From Streptomyces ficellus (lineage in GTDB: Bacteria > Actinomycetota > Actinomycetes > Streptomycetales > Streptomycetaceae): 64,000 nt of DNA. This document shows, piece by piece, positions 15,975-25,096 of the stretch. The stretch covers positions 5,828,001-5,892,000 of the forward strand of contig NZ_CP034279.1 of the NCBI RefSeq assembly GCF_009739905.1, given 5' to 3'. Positions within the stretch are counted from its first letter, which is position 1. Each line of letters begins with the position of its first letter. The notes below the pieces were generated by a model that saw nothing but the letters and a program-made list of their open reading frames with translations, did no database searches and was not told the DNA's origin. Both the position numbers and the translations under genes were made by a program.

Positions 15975-16958
15975 TCAGCCGCCCGTCACCGGGCGGGAGC
16001 GCGGCGGCCGGCGGCTGCCCGCCGGGGTGACCGGCATCCGCTCCGAACGCACCACCGTGTGCGGCCGGGCCTGGGTGAGCGTGCTCCTGGCCGACGGGGG
16101 ACGGCCGGGGGAGCCCGCGGCGGGCACCGGCTCGCGCACCGGCTCGCCGTCCGCGGCGACCGGCCGCTGCCGGTATATGGCCGGCCGGGGCCCGCCCGCA
16201 GCGACGGGCAGCGACGGCGCACGGCGGCGGCGCGCCCGCAGCTGCTCGCGGACCGAGAAGATCAGTGCCTCGGTACGGACGATCAGCGGCTCGCACCAGG
16301 GCAGTCCGAGCAGGATCAGCAGACCGGCGGCCCAGCCGAGCAGCACGTCGCTCAGCCAGTGCGTCCCGAGGTACACGGTGGTCAGGCCGACGCCGAGGGC
16401 GACCACGGCCGACAGGGCCGACAGATAGCGCCTGGCCCGGGGGGTGGTGGCGAGATACGCCAGGATGCCCCAGGTCACCACCGCGTTGGCGGTGTGCCCG
16501 GAAGGAAATATATCGCCGCCCGCGAACATCTCGGCCGAGCCGATCTGTGTCGCGTAGTGGGGGCCGAGCCGGCCCAGACCCAGTTTGACCGCGCCCACCG
16601 TGACGTTCAGCAGCAGCAGCGCGGCGCCCAGCACCAGCAGCGGGCGGAGCGTGTGCTGCCGCCAGGAGCGCCAGCCGAGCCACGCCGCCACCATCACGGC
16701 CGTCGGCCCACGCTGACCCAGCACCACGAAGTAGTCCAGCGTCGCGTGCAGCTCCGGCCACTGCTGGTACGGCCGGAAGAGCATGACCTTCCAGTCCAGG
16801 GTCACCAGCCACGACGAGACGAGCACGGCCACCACGATGGCGAGATAGAACGCCGAGGTCCCGCCGAAGAGGGCGAGACGGGTGCGGCTCATCCGCGGGA
16901 TCTCAATCTTCGGCGGTTCCGGCTCCCGGTCCAGACGGGCAAAGATGTCGGTACGCAC
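15975..16958 (-). CDS. PAP2 family membrane phosphatase
   Basis: Integral membrane lipid-phosphate phosphatase of 327 aa with about six spans, likely acting on lipid pyrophosphates or phosphatidate. Motifs are KLGLGRLGP (motif 1), PSGHTA (motif 2) and YLGTHWLSDVLLG (motif 3). In motif 3 the usual Arg before the YLG segment is Thr here. A hydrophilic Arg/Pro-rich tail of about 80 residues follows the last span. GTG 16958 is chosen because TAACGT lies seven bases upstream; earlier in-frame starts lack support. Confidence 0.85.
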   Translation of the reverse strand: MRTDIFARLDREPEPPKIEIPRMSRTRLALFGGTSAFYLAIVVAVLVSSWLVTLDWKVMLFRPYQQWPELHATLDYFVVLGQRGPTAVMVAAWLGWRSWRQHTLRPLLVLGAALLLLNVTVGAVKLGLGRLGPHYATQIGSAEMFAGGDIFPSGHTANAVVTWGILAYLATTPRARRYLSALSAVVALGVGLTTVYLGTHWLSDVLLGWAAGLLILLGLPWCEPLIVRTEALIFSVREQLRARRRRAPSLPVAAGGPRPAIYRQRPVAADGEPVREPVPAAGSPGRPPSARSTLTQARPHTVVRSERMPVTPAGSRRPPRSRPVTGG

Positions 16959-16965
16959 CCAATCG

Positions 16966-16971
16966 ACGTTA
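16966..16971 (-). promoter_or_regulatory. Putative -10 box of a leaderless promoter
   Basis: TAACGT on the minus strand stands seven bases before GTG 16958 of the PAP2 gene, with no ribosome site between. Confidence 0.4.
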
Positions 16972-17419
16972 CAGGGAGTGAGTGTCGGCCCACGCCGATC
17001 CGCTCTCTTCGTGATGACCATGTGATGTGGAGTGTGTCTCAGTCGGCTGTTTATCCCGTGCTTATCCATAAACCTCGGGGGCCGCGGGCCCTATTGCCGA
17101 GCGGCCGCCGGGGGCAGCGGGTTTGTCCGCCGCCGGAAAAGGCCGCGGCCGGCCCGTGGCCGGAATTGCCCTCCTCCCCGCCGCCCGTGGCCCGCCCTCT
17201 GGTACGTGGCCCGGCCCCGTCCGTGACGGGCCCGCCGGAGTGGTGTACGCCACAGTCCCGCTCCTGCCCCGTGAGAGGTGGACCACGCGCCACCCGCCCG
17301 GACTCGCGTACGCTGGCGATTCACTCGCCCGTCGATGCCGGGCCCCCGGAAGTCGTCCCCCTCCGGCCGGTGCCCACCGAGCGCGAGGGAGCCATCTGTG
17401 GTCTGTGGGAGGTACGTAC
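16972..17419. other. Long intergenic region between PAP2 and MFS genes
   Basis: About 450 nt between divergent genes. It is G+C-rich, has no ORF with convincing coding character, and contains one imperfect hairpin around 17213-17233 (CCCGTC-CGT-GACGGG core). It presumably carries both promoters; I could not place that of the MFS gene. Confidence 0.5.
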
Positions 17420-19168
17420 ATGTCCGTGACGACCACGGCCGGAGCGCGGCTGCGTGCCACCGGCGGCGGTGCCAACCGCTGGGTCGTCCTCCTCGTCCTC
17501 TGCGTCAGCCTGCTGCTGGTCGCGCTCGACGCCACGGTCCTCCACGTCGCGGTCCCCGCCGTCACCGAGGACCTGCGCCCCAGCTCCACGGCCCTGCTGT
17601 GGATCGTCGACGCCTACCCTCTGGTCTGCGCCTCGTTGCTGATCCTCTTCGGCACGCTCGGCGACCGGGTCGGGCGGCGGCGGGTGCTGCTGGCCGGGTA
17701 CGCGCTGTTCGGTGTCGCCTCCGCGGTCGCGGCCTTCGCCGACAGCCCGGCGGTCCTGATCGCCGCCCGCGCGCTGCTCGGCGTCGGCGGCGCGATGATC
17801 ATGCCCGCCACCCTCTCGATCCTCCGCGCGGTCTTCCCCGACCGCCGCGAGCGGGCCACGGCCATCGGCATCTGGACCGCCGTCGCCGCCGTCGGCGCCG
17901 CGACGGGCCCGGTCCTCGGCGGCTTCCTGGTGGAGCACTTCTGGTGGGGCTCGGTCTTCCTCATAAACATCCCGCTGATGGCGCTGATCCTGCCGCTCGG
18001 CCGCTGGCTGCTCCCGGAGTCGAAGGGCGGCGGGGACGGCCCCTGGGACGTCCTCGGCGCGCTCCTCGCGGCGGCCGGCATCCTCGGAGTGGTCCTCGGT
18101 GTCAAGCGGGCCGGTGCCGGCGGGTCCGTCCTGAGCCTGGAGACGGCGGCGCCGCTGCTGCTCGGCGCCGCGCTGCTCATCCTCTTCGTACGGCGGCAGA
18201 AGCGCCGCGCCCACCCGCTGATCGACATGCGGATGTTCGCCCGCGCCGCCTTCACCACCTCCGTGGGCTGCATCGTCCTCGCCATGCTCGCGCTGGTGGG
18301 CCTGGAGCTGATCGCCGTCCAGTACCTCCAGCTCGTCCTGGAGCTGACGCCGCTGGAGACCGGGCTGCGGCTGCTGCCGCTCACCTTCGCCGCCATGGCG
18401 GCCGGCGCGACCGGCTCGTACACGCTGCGCCGGATCGGCCCGCGGCGGATGGTCGGGTGGGGCTTCGTCCTCACCGCCGCGGCCGTCCTGCTGCTGGTCT
18501 CGATGGGCCACCACGACCGGCCGCTGCTGCTCACCGCCGGGTTCGTCCTGCTCGGCTTCGGCCTCCAGACCACCCTGTTCGGCGCCTACGAGTCGATGCT
18601 GAGCGAGGCCCCGGCGCACAGCGCGGGCGGGGCCGCCGCGATCGGCGAGACCTCCTACCAGCTGGGCGCCGGCATGGGCATCGCGCTGCTCGGCAGCGTC
18701 ATGAACGCGGCGTACGCGCCCGGCCTCGCCCATGTGCCGGGTGTTCCCGCGCACGCCGGGGCGGCCGCCGCCAACTCGCTGGGCGAGGCCTACCAGGTCG
18801 CGGCCCGGCTGGGCGGCCCGGCGGGCGACGCGCTGCGCACGGCCGCGCGGCACGCGTTCGTGCACGGGCTGCACGTCACGCTGGTCGTCAGCGCGGGGCT
18901 GCTGCTGCTCGGCGCGCTGATGGCGGTGCGGCTCCCGCGCGTGATGGAGTGCCCGGCGGACCTCGACGCACGGCTGGGCGCCGACGACGCCTGGCCCGAC
19001 GCGCAGGACACGCGGGACGCGCAGGACACGCGGGACGCGCAGGACACGCGGGACGCGCAGGACACGCGGGACGCTCACGACGCCGGGAACGGTGCCGCCG
19101 TCACGGCCCATGTGCCCGCGTCGCGCGAGCCGGTGGAGCCGGCCAGGTCGGGACGTACGCGGGCCTGA
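17420..19168 (+). CDS. MFS drug exporter, DHA2 (EmrB/QacA) family
   Basis: Proton-driven multidrug exporter with 14 predicted spans, 582 aa. Seen: LDATVLHVAVPAV in span 1, motif A GDRVGRRRVL after span 2, and the antiporter motif C AAVGAATGPVLGG in span 5. ATG 17420 has GGGAGG seven bases upstream. The cytoplasmic C terminus contains four perfect Asp-rich 6-residue repeats (DAQDTR), not a family feature. Substrate unknown; no regulator is adjacent. Confidence 0.9.
   Translation: MSVTTTAGARLRATGGGANRWVVLLVLCVSLLLVALDATVLHVAVPAVTEDLRPSSTALLWIVDAYPLVCASLLILFGTLGDRVGRRRVLLAGYALFGVASAVAAFADSPAVLIAARALLGVGGAMIMPATLSILRAVFPDRRERATAIGIWTAVAAVGAATGPVLGGFLVEHFWWGSVFLINIPLMALILPLGRWLLPESKGGGDGPWDVLGALLAAAGILGVVLGVKRAGAGGSVLSLETAAPLLLGAALLILFVRRQKRRAHPLIDMRMFARAAFTTSVGCIVLAMLALVGLELIAVQYLQLVLELTPLETGLRLLPLTFAAMAAGATGSYTLRRIGPRRMVGWGFVLTAAAVLLLVSMGHHDRPLLLTAGFVLLGFGLQTTLFGAYESMLSEAPAHSAGGAAAIGETSYQLGAGMGIALLGSVMNAAYAPGLAHVPGVPAHAGAAAANSLGEAYQVAARLGGPAGDALRTAARHAFVHGLHVTLVVSAGLLLLGALMAVRLPRVMECPADLDARLGADDAWPDAQDTRDAQDTRDAQDTRDAQDTRDAHDAGNGAAVTAHVPASREPVEPARSGRTRA
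18998..19069 (+). repeat. 18-bp tandem repeat x4 inside the MFS gene
   Basis: Four identical units, each coding D-A-Q-D-T-R, extend the acidic C-terminal tail of the exporter, followed by a partial fifth. The 18-bp unit keeps the frame, so copy number can vary without breaking the gene. Confidence 0.9.
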
Positions 19169-19268
19169 GCGCGAACGGCCCGCGCGGTGGGGCACACTGC
19201 CGGTGCGGCGCCCGCCGCCGGGTCTGGACGTGCGGCGGAACCGCGTCGTAACGTCGGCTCCGCAGCGT

Positions 19269-19285
19269 AACTAACACCGCTAGTT
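19269..19285. promoter_or_regulatory. Inverted repeat upstream of the acyl-CoA dehydrogenase
   Basis: AACTA-N7-TAGTT, an A/T-rich palindrome in very G+C-rich surroundings, 25 nt before the start codon. It resembles a TetR-family operator and would overlap the promoter. No cognate regulator is adjacent. Confidence 0.4.
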
Positions 19286-19309
19286 TTAGTGGCCGTCCGG
19301 AGGTCCCGC

Positions 19310-20500
19310 ATGTCCGCACCCGCGAAGCTCCCGCCGTTCGACGCCGGTGACCCCCTCGGCGTCGACGACCTCCTCGGCCCCGAGGACCTCGCCGTCCGCG
19401 ACACCGTCCGCACCTGGGCGGCCGACCGGGTCCTGCCGTACATCGCCGACTGGTACGAGAAGGGCGAGCTGCCCGGCATCCGCGACCTCGCGCGCGAGCT
19501 GGGCGCCCTCGGCGCGCTCGGCATGTCGCTGGACGGGTACGGCTGTGCCGGCGCGTCGGCCGTCCAGTACGGGCTGGCCTGCCTGGAGCTGGAGGCCGCC
19601 GACTCCGGCATCCGCTCCCTGGTCTCCGTCCAGGGCTCCCTGGCCATGTACGCGATCCACCGGTTCGGGTCCGAGGAGCAGAAGCAGCGCTGGCTGCCGT
19701 CCATGGCCGCGGGCGAGACCATCGGCTGCTTCGGCCTGACCGAGCCGGACGTCGGCTCCGACCCGGCCGCCATGCGGACGCACGCCAAGAAGGACGGCAC
19801 CGACTGGATCCTCAACGGCCGCAAGATGTGGATCACCAACGGCTCGGTCGCCGGGGTCGCCGTCGTATGGGCCCAGACCGACGGCGGGATCCGCGGCTTC
19901 GCCGTCCCGACGGACACCCCCGGCTTCTCGGCGCCCGAGATCACGCACAAGTGGTCGCTGCGCGCCAGCGTCACCAGCGAGCTCGTCATGGACGACGTAC
20001 GCCTGCCGGCCGACGCCGTGCTGCCGGACGTCACCGGCCTCAAGGGACCGCTCAGCTGCCTGAGCCACGCGCGCTACGGCATCGTCTGGGGCGCCATGGG
20101 CGCCGCCCGCTCGTCGTTCGAGGCGGCGCTGGAGTACGCGCGGACGCGCGAGCAGTTCGGCAGGCCCATCGGCGGCTTCCAGCTCACCCAGGCCAAGCTC
20201 GCCGACATGGCGCTGGAACTGCACAAGGGCATCCTGCTCGCCCACCACCTCGGGCGGCGGCTCGACGCCGGGAGGCTCCGCCCCGAGCAGGTCAGCTTCG
20301 GCAAGCTGAACAACGTCCGGGAGGCGATCGAGATCTGCCGCACCTCGCGGACGATCCTCGGCGCCAACGGGATCTCGCTGGAGTACCCCGTGATGCGGCA
20401 CGCCACCAACCTGGAATCGGTGCTCACCTACGAGGGCACCGTGGAGATGCACCAGCTCGTCCTGGGCAAGGCGCTCACCGGCCTCGACGCGTTCCGGTGA
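19310..20500 (+). CDS. Acyl-CoA dehydrogenase, glutaryl-CoA dehydrogenase type
   Basis: FAD-dependent dehydrogenase, 396 aa, of the group that oxidatively decarboxylates glutaryl-CoA in lysine/tryptophan breakdown. It has CFGLTEPDVGSDP (FAD/substrate loop), WITNGSVAGVAVVWA, an RTREQFGRPIGGFQLTQ segment and the C-terminal catalytic Glu in LTYEGTVEMHQL. The related GCDH motif reads YEGTHDIH, so the exact substrate is less sure. ATG 19310 has GGAGG about eight bases upstream. Confidence 0.87.
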   Translation: MSAPAKLPPFDAGDPLGVDDLLGPEDLAVRDTVRTWAADRVLPYIADWYEKGELPGIRDLARELGALGALGMSLDGYGCAGASAVQYGLACLELEAADSGIRSLVSVQGSLAMYAIHRFGSEEQKQRWLPSMAAGETIGCFGLTEPDVGSDPAAMRTHAKKDGTDWILNGRKMWITNGSVAGVAVVWAQTDGGIRGFAVPTDTPGFSAPEITHKWSLRASVTSELVMDDVRLPADAVLPDVTGLKGPLSCLSHARYGIVWGAMGAARSSFEAALEYARTREQFGRPIGGFQLTQAKLADMALELHKGILLAHHLGRRLDAGRLRPEQVSFGKLNNVREAIEICRTSRTILGANGISLEYPVMRHATNLESVLTYEGTVEMHQLVLGKALTGLDAFR

Positions 20501-20513
20501 GCGGCCTCGCCCG

Positions 20514-20948
20514 CTAGCTCTGGTTGAAGAAGCCGTCCTGGGTGTGGGTCCCGGGCTCGCCGTTGACGATCTGCGTGTCCGCGGGCGTCAACAGGAAGAC
20601 CCGGGTCGCCACCCGCTCGATAGAACCGCGCAGGCCGAAGGTCAGCCCGGCCGCGAAGTCGACCACGCGCTTGGCGTCGGCGCTCTCCATGGACGTGAGG
20701 TTCATGATGACCGGGACGCCGTCCCGGAACAGCTCACCGATGGCGCGGGCGTCCCGGAACCCGTCGGGGGACACCGTGGCGATCCGGCGGCCCTCCTCCT
20801 GGGCGGCTTCGGAGACGACACGCACCCGCGGGTCGGTCACCCAGGCGTCGCCGGGGCGGTCACCGTCGGCGTACTCGTCGTCGTAGTAGCGCTCGTCGTT
20901 GTCCTCGACGAGGCCGAGCCATGCACTCGCCTTGCGCACCGATCCCAT
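20514..20948 (-). CDS. sepF: SepF-family cell division protein
   Basis: 144-aa SepF domain protein with an acidic linker after an N-terminal amphipathic helix (MGSVRKASAWLGLV), then the SepF core (PVIMNLTSMESADAKRVVDF; FLLTPADTQI). SepF tethers FtsZ to the membrane. Streptomycetes carry several paralogues; the neighbourhood (next to an acyl-CoA dehydrogenase and a DUF5685 gene, away from the ftsZ cluster) suggests this is a SepF-like accessory protein such as SflA rather than the main SepF. Start ATG 20948 follows a perfect AAGGAGG five bases upstream. Confidence 0.85.
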   Translation of the reverse strand: MGSVRKASAWLGLVEDNDERYYDDEYADGDRPGDAWVTDPRVRVVSEAAQEEGRRIATVSPDGFRDARAIGELFRDGVPVIMNLTSMESADAKRVVDFAAGLTFGLRGSIERVATRVFLLTPADTQIVNGEPGTHTQDGFFNQS

Positions 20949-21147
20949 GGACGCCTCCTTTCACGCGGTCACTTGTGGTTCCGCTATCCCTATCGTCGTC
21001 CATCATGCGGATCGCGCGCCAAGTGGACAGTCGCCGCGCGAGCGATTCGTGACGGTACTGGTGCAGAAGATGTGGCGATTCGTCAAGGTTCCCCGGGCGC
21101 ACGGGCCCTGAGAAGGGGTCGGTACAACTCAAATATGACATTCGGGC

Positions 21148-21180
21148 CGTACGGGTGAGCGTGCGGACGTACGGGTGAAC
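21148..21180. repeat. Direct repeat pair, 20-bp period
   Basis: CGTACGGGTGAGC at 21148-21160 and CGTACGGGTGAAC at 21168-21180 lie between the divergent sepF and DUF5685 genes. A 20-bp period is two helical turns, so two regulator subunits could bind one DNA face. Nothing else could be named in the 288-nt gap. Confidence 0.45.
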
Positions 21181-21236
21181 GAAAGCACTCGGTACGATGC
21201 CCGCCGCGCACTTCGCACCACTCACGGGGGAGCACC

Positions 21237-22514
21237 ATGTTCGGAATCGTCAGGCCCTGCACGCACCGGCTCAGCGACGGACTCAAGACCGAGTGGATGG
21301 CCCATCTGTGCGGGCTCTGCCTGGCACTTCGGGCCGACCACGGGCAGTTCGCCCGGGTCGCCACCAACTACGACGGCCTCATCATCTCGGTTCTGACGGA
21401 GGCTCAGGCCGAGCGCGCCACCGGAGCGCGGCGCACCGCCGGGCCCTGTCCGCTGCGCGCCATGCGGACCGCGCCCGTCGCCCGGGGCGAGGGCGCACGG
21501 CTCGCCGCCGCCGTCTCGCTGGTCCTGGCCTCGGCGAAGGTGCGCGACCATGTCGCCGACCGGGACGGGCTGCTGGCGCGCCGCCCGATGGCCGCCGCGG
21601 CGCGCCGGGTGGCCCACGGCTGGGACCGGGCGGGAGCCAGGGCCGGCCGTGAGCTCGGCTTCGACACGGCGGTCCTGGTCGACGCGGTGGACCGGCAGAC
21701 CGGCATCGAGGCGCTCGCCGGTCCCGGCACGCCCCTGCTGGCCGTCACCGAGCCGACCGAGACGGCGACCGCCGCGGCCTTCGCCCACACCGCGGTCCTC
21801 GCCGGCAAGCCGCAGAACGTGGCGCCCCTCGCCGAGGCGGGACGGCTCTTCGGGCGGCTGGCCCACCTGCTGGACGCCGTGGAGGACCGGGAGGCCGACG
21901 CCGCGGCCGGCGCCTGGAACCCGCTCACCGCCACCGGGACGTCCCTCGCCGAGGCGCGCCGGCTCGCCGACGACGCCCTGCACGGGGTGCGGCTCGCCCT
22001 GCGCGACGCGGAGTTCGTGGACGACAAGCTGCTGCACGTGCTGCTCGCGCACGAGCTGCGCCAGTCGGTGGACCGCGCCTTCGGTACAGCGGCCTGCTCG
22101 CACCAGGGGTACGGCGCGACGCCGCCCCACCAGGGCGGCGCCCCGGGCCCGTACGGCGCCCCGGGCCCCTACGGCTCGCAGAACCCGTACGGCGGCCAGA
22201 ACCCCTACGGTGGCCAGCCGGGCGGTCACGGCGGCGGCTACGGTGGCGGTCACGGTGGCGGCCATGGCGGTGGTCACGGCGGTGGCGGCATGCCGCCCGG
22301 CTTCGGAGGGCCCGGCGGCGAGCCGTCCCGCCCCAAGCCCCGTGGCCTCCTCGCCGGCTGCGCGGCCTTCACCTGGCTCTTCTGCACCTGCCAGATCTGC
22401 TGCGCCAAGGAGTACGAGGGCCCCTGGTCCCGCAAGAAGCGCGAGGGCTGCTGCCGCGACTGCGACTGCAACCCGAGCGGCTGCGACTGCTGCTGCCCCT
22501 GTGACGGCTGCTGA
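21237..22514 (+). CDS. DUF5685 family protein with Cys-rich tail
   Basis: 425 aa. The N-terminal domain (about 1-290) is mostly helical and keeps Cys residues in the CTHRL, HLCGLCLAL and GPCPLR stretches, which could bind a metal or cluster. Next comes a low-complexity region rich in Gly, Pro, Tyr and His with repeats of the NPYGGQ and GGHGG type (about 295-355). The end holds a hydrophobic segment and some 14 cysteines in about 50 residues. ATG 21237 follows a GGGGGAGC site. Function unknown; metal handling is a guess. Confidence 0.72.
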   Translation: MFGIVRPCTHRLSDGLKTEWMAHLCGLCLALRADHGQFARVATNYDGLIISVLTEAQAERATGARRTAGPCPLRAMRTAPVARGEGARLAAAVSLVLASAKVRDHVADRDGLLARRPMAAAARRVAHGWDRAGARAGRELGFDTAVLVDAVDRQTGIEALAGPGTPLLAVTEPTETATAAAFAHTAVLAGKPQNVAPLAEAGRLFGRLAHLLDAVEDREADAAAGAWNPLTATGTSLAEARRLADDALHGVRLALRDAEFVDDKLLHVLLAHELRQSVDRAFGTAACSHQGYGATPPHQGGAPGPYGAPGPYGSQNPYGGQNPYGGQPGGHGGGYGGGHGGGHGGGHGGGGMPPGFGGPGGEPSRPKPRGLLAGCAAFTWLFCTCQICCAKEYEGPWSRKKREGCCRDCDCNPSGCDCCCPCDGC

Positions 22515-22521
22515 CGGACCG

Positions 22522-22527
22522 TAAGGT
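22522..22527 (+). promoter_or_regulatory. Putative -10 box of a leaderless promoter
   Basis: TAAGGT six bases before the ATG of the DUF1684 gene, with no ribosome site; it lies just past the DUF5685 stop. Confidence 0.4.
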
Positions 22528-22533
22528 GACCGC

Positions 22534-23322
22534 ATGAGCAGTGACCCCCACGCGGACTGGCGGCGCTGGCACGAGCGGCGCACCGCCTCCGTATCGGCCC
22601 CGTACGGCCCGCTGTCCCTGTCCGGTACGCACTGGCTGGCCGACCACCCGGAAGGTCGAATTCCGGCCGTCCCGGGCAGGTGGCGCGAAGACGGCGACCA
22701 CGTGCTCCTCAGCGCCACCGCCGCCGACGGCGTCACCGTCGACGGCGAGCCCCTGACCGGCGACGTCCGGCTGACCGCCGACCACGCCCCGATCCCGCGC
22801 TCGCGCGTCGCGGCGGGTGACCGGCGGCTGGTCGTGCTGCGCCGCGAAGGGCTCTGGGCGGTACGCGACTTCGACCCCGGCGCCCCGGCGCGCCGCGCCT
22901 TCCGGGGCATCGAGGCCACCCCGTACGAGGAGCGCTGGGTGGTGCCGGGGACGTACCGGCCGTACGCGGCGGAGCGCAGCGTCCGCGTCGAGAACGCCGA
23001 CGGGCGCGAGCGGGGGCTCGGCCTGACGGGCGAGCTGGCGTTCGCGCTCGGGGGCGAGGAGCACACCCTCCAGGTGGTGGCCGAGGACGACGGCACGCTG
23101 TGGGCCGTCTTCGCCGACGCGACCAGCGGGAAGGACACGTACCGCTTCCGCTTCCTGCGGCCCGCCGCGCCCGGGCCCGACGGCGGTGTGACGGTCGACC
23201 TCAACCGGGCGCTGCTCCCGCCGTGCGCGTTCGCCGAGCACTTCATCTGCCCCTTCCCGCCGCCCGGCAACACCCTCCCGGTGCCGGTCCCGGCGGGGGA
23301 GCGGAACGTGCTGAGCGGCTGA
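22534..23322 (+). CDS. DUF1684 domain protein
   Basis: 262-aa cytoplasmic beta-rich protein matching the DUF1684 pattern: an N-terminal WRRWHERR with a PYGPLSLSGTHWL segment, a central RPYAAERSVRVENADG, then AVFADATSGKDTYRFRFL and the conserved C-terminal PPCAFAEHFICPFPPPGN. Biochemical role unknown. It starts 20 nt after the DUF5685 gene but appears to have its own leaderless start. Confidence 0.8.
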   Translation: MSSDPHADWRRWHERRTASVSAPYGPLSLSGTHWLADHPEGRIPAVPGRWREDGDHVLLSATAADGVTVDGEPLTGDVRLTADHAPIPRSRVAAGDRRLVVLRREGLWAVRDFDPGAPARRAFRGIEATPYEERWVVPGTYRPYAAERSVRVENADGRERGLGLTGELAFALGGEEHTLQVVAEDDGTLWAVFADATSGKDTYRFRFLRPAAPGPDGGVTVDLNRALLPPCAFAEHFICPFPPPGNTLPVPVPAGERNVLSG

Positions 23323-23569
23323 CACGTCCCAGGGTCGTGAACCCGGCGCACGGACAGGGCCGCCGGGCACTTCCTCCTGCCCGCGCCCGGCTCGGCCGAA
23401 AGGCACCCTTGCGGTGGTGGTTGAGCCCGCGAATACTCCCGAAGCAGCGCGCTTGTCAGGGACACGACGTGCCGCAGAGCCGGGCACGCCCGTGCCACCC
23501 GTCCCGACCGCGCCTCACGGGCCCGACACCCCACGGCGGGCCCCCGATTCCCCTCGGGAGGAACGAGAA

Positions 23570-24472
23570 GTGAGGATCAAGCGCACCACCCCCCTCGGCC
23601 GCACGGCCAGACGGCCCCGCCTGCTCGCCGTCGCCACCGGTCTCGCCGCCGCCGCCACCCTCGCGGTCCCCGCCGCGAACGCCGACGCACCGCGCACGTT
23701 CAGCGCCGCCGAACTGTCAGCCGCCGGCACGGCCGTCCTGAAGGCCGACGTGCCGGGCACCGCCTGGCACGTCGACGGGGCGACCGGCACCCTGGTGGTC
23801 ACCGCCGACTCGACCGTGTCCGCGGCCGAGATAGCCGAGATCAAGCGCCGGGCGGGCACGAACGCCGGCGCCCTGAGGATCGAGCGCACCCCCGGCACCT
23901 TCACCAAGCTGATATCCGGCGGCGATGCCACCTACGCCACCAGCTGGCGCTGCTCGCTCGGGTTCAACGTCCGCGACAGCGCGGGCACCACGTACTTCCT
24001 CACCGCCGGCCACTGCACCGACGGCGCGGGCACCTGGTACGCCAACTCGGGCCGGACCACCGTCCTCGGGCCGACCCACGGTTCCAGCTTCCCGAACAAC
24101 GACTACGGGATCGTGCGCTACTCCAACGGCTCCATCGCCAAACCCGGGACCGTCGGTGGCGTCGACATCACCAGCGCCGCCAACGCCACCGTCGGCATGT
24201 CGGTCACCCGCCGCGGCTCCACCACCGGCACCCACAGCGGTTCGGTCACCGGCCTGAACGCCACGGTCAACTACGGCGGCGGCGACGTCGTCTACGGCAT
24301 GATCCGGACGAACGTGTGCGCCGAACCCGGCGACAGCGGCGGCCCGCTCTACTCGGGCAGCCGGGCCATCGGGCTCACCTCCGGCGGCAGCGGCAACTGC
24401 TCCTCGGGTGGCACGACGTTCTTCCAGCCGGTCACCGAGGCCCTGAGCGCCTACCGGGTCAGCGTCTACTGA
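23570..24472 (+). CDS. sprB: Streptogrisin B-like secreted serine protease
   Basis: Extracellular chymotrypsin-fold (S1) protease made as a preproprotein of 300 aa: signal peptide (to about residue 38), propeptide of about 75 residues that aids folding and is cut off before ISGGDATYA, and a mature part of about 185 residues. The triad is visible: His in LTAGHC, Asp in NNDYGIV, Ser in EPGDSGGP. The mature sequence closely resembles streptogrisin B as I remember it. GTG 23570 follows GGGAGGAA; ORF readings further upstream lack a signal peptide. Confidence 0.93.
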   Translation: MRIKRTTPLGRTARRPRLLAVATGLAAAATLAVPAANADAPRTFSAAELSAAGTAVLKADVPGTAWHVDGATGTLVVTADSTVSAAEIAEIKRRAGTNAGALRIERTPGTFTKLISGGDATYATSWRCSLGFNVRDSAGTTYFLTAGHCTDGAGTWYANSGRTTVLGPTHGSSFPNNDYGIVRYSNGSIAKPGTVGGVDITSAANATVGMSVTRRGSTTGTHSGSVTGLNATVNYGGGDVVYGMIRTNVCAEPGDSGGPLYSGSRAIGLTSGGSGNCSSGGTTFFQPVTEALSAYRVSVY

Positions 24473-24604
24473 CCGCCACCGCCCAGCGCGACGAGCCTCC
24501 GGCGGGATTCCCCGCCGGGGGCTCGACGCCCTGCCCTGAAGCGCCCACATTTGAGAGCATGTGACGGGCGCCCGGGCGCGGGCGGCTTCGGAGAGCGGGG
24601 GCGG

Positions 24605-25096
24605 ATGAAGCGCATCGGAGTGACCGGCCACAGGGACATCCCCGTCGAACTCCACGCGTATGTGCGCGCCGCCCTGCGCGACGCCGTCCGGGCCGCCGCG
24701 CGGGCGGACGAGGGCGGGCTGGAGGCGCTGTCCAGCCTGGCGGCCGGGGCGGACCAGCTGTTCGCGGACATCGCCCTCGACTGCGGCGCCGAGCTGACCG
24801 CCGTCATCCCGAGCGGGGACTACGAGGACGGCTTCACCGACCCCGACGAGCTGGCCCGCTACCACTGCCTGCGCAAGCGCGCCTCGCGCGAGGTGCGGCT
24901 GGACTTCCCGCGCTCCACGGACGAGGCGTACTACGCGGCGGGTACCTACATCGCCGACCACTGCGACCGGCTGCTCGCGGTCTGGGACGGCCGCCCCGCC
25001 CGTGGCCTCGGCGGCACCGGGGACATCGTCCGGTACGCCCGCGCGCGCGGGACGCCGGTGACCGTCATCTGGCGCGCGGGCGTCGAGCGGGCCTGA
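24605..25096 (+). CDS. SLOG-domain (Rossmannoid nucleotide-binding) protein
   Basis: 163-aa single-domain protein beginning KRIGVTGHRDIP, with a LSSLAAGADQLFADIAL helix, AVIPSGDYEDGF strand-loop and AGTYIADHCDRLLAVWDG near the C terminus. This pattern fits SLOG (SMF/DprA-LOG) proteins, which bind or process nucleotides and are proposed sensors in conflict systems. It faces a SLATT gene 240 nt away across a tandem repeat. ATG 24605 has a weak purine-rich site. Confidence 0.7.
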   Translation: MKRIGVTGHRDIPVELHAYVRAALRDAVRAAARADEGGLEALSSLAAGADQLFADIALDCGAELTAVIPSGDYEDGFTDPDELARYHCLRKRASREVRLDFPRSTDEAYYAAGTYIADHCDRLLAVWDGRPARGLGGTGDIVRYARARGTPVTVIWRAGVERA

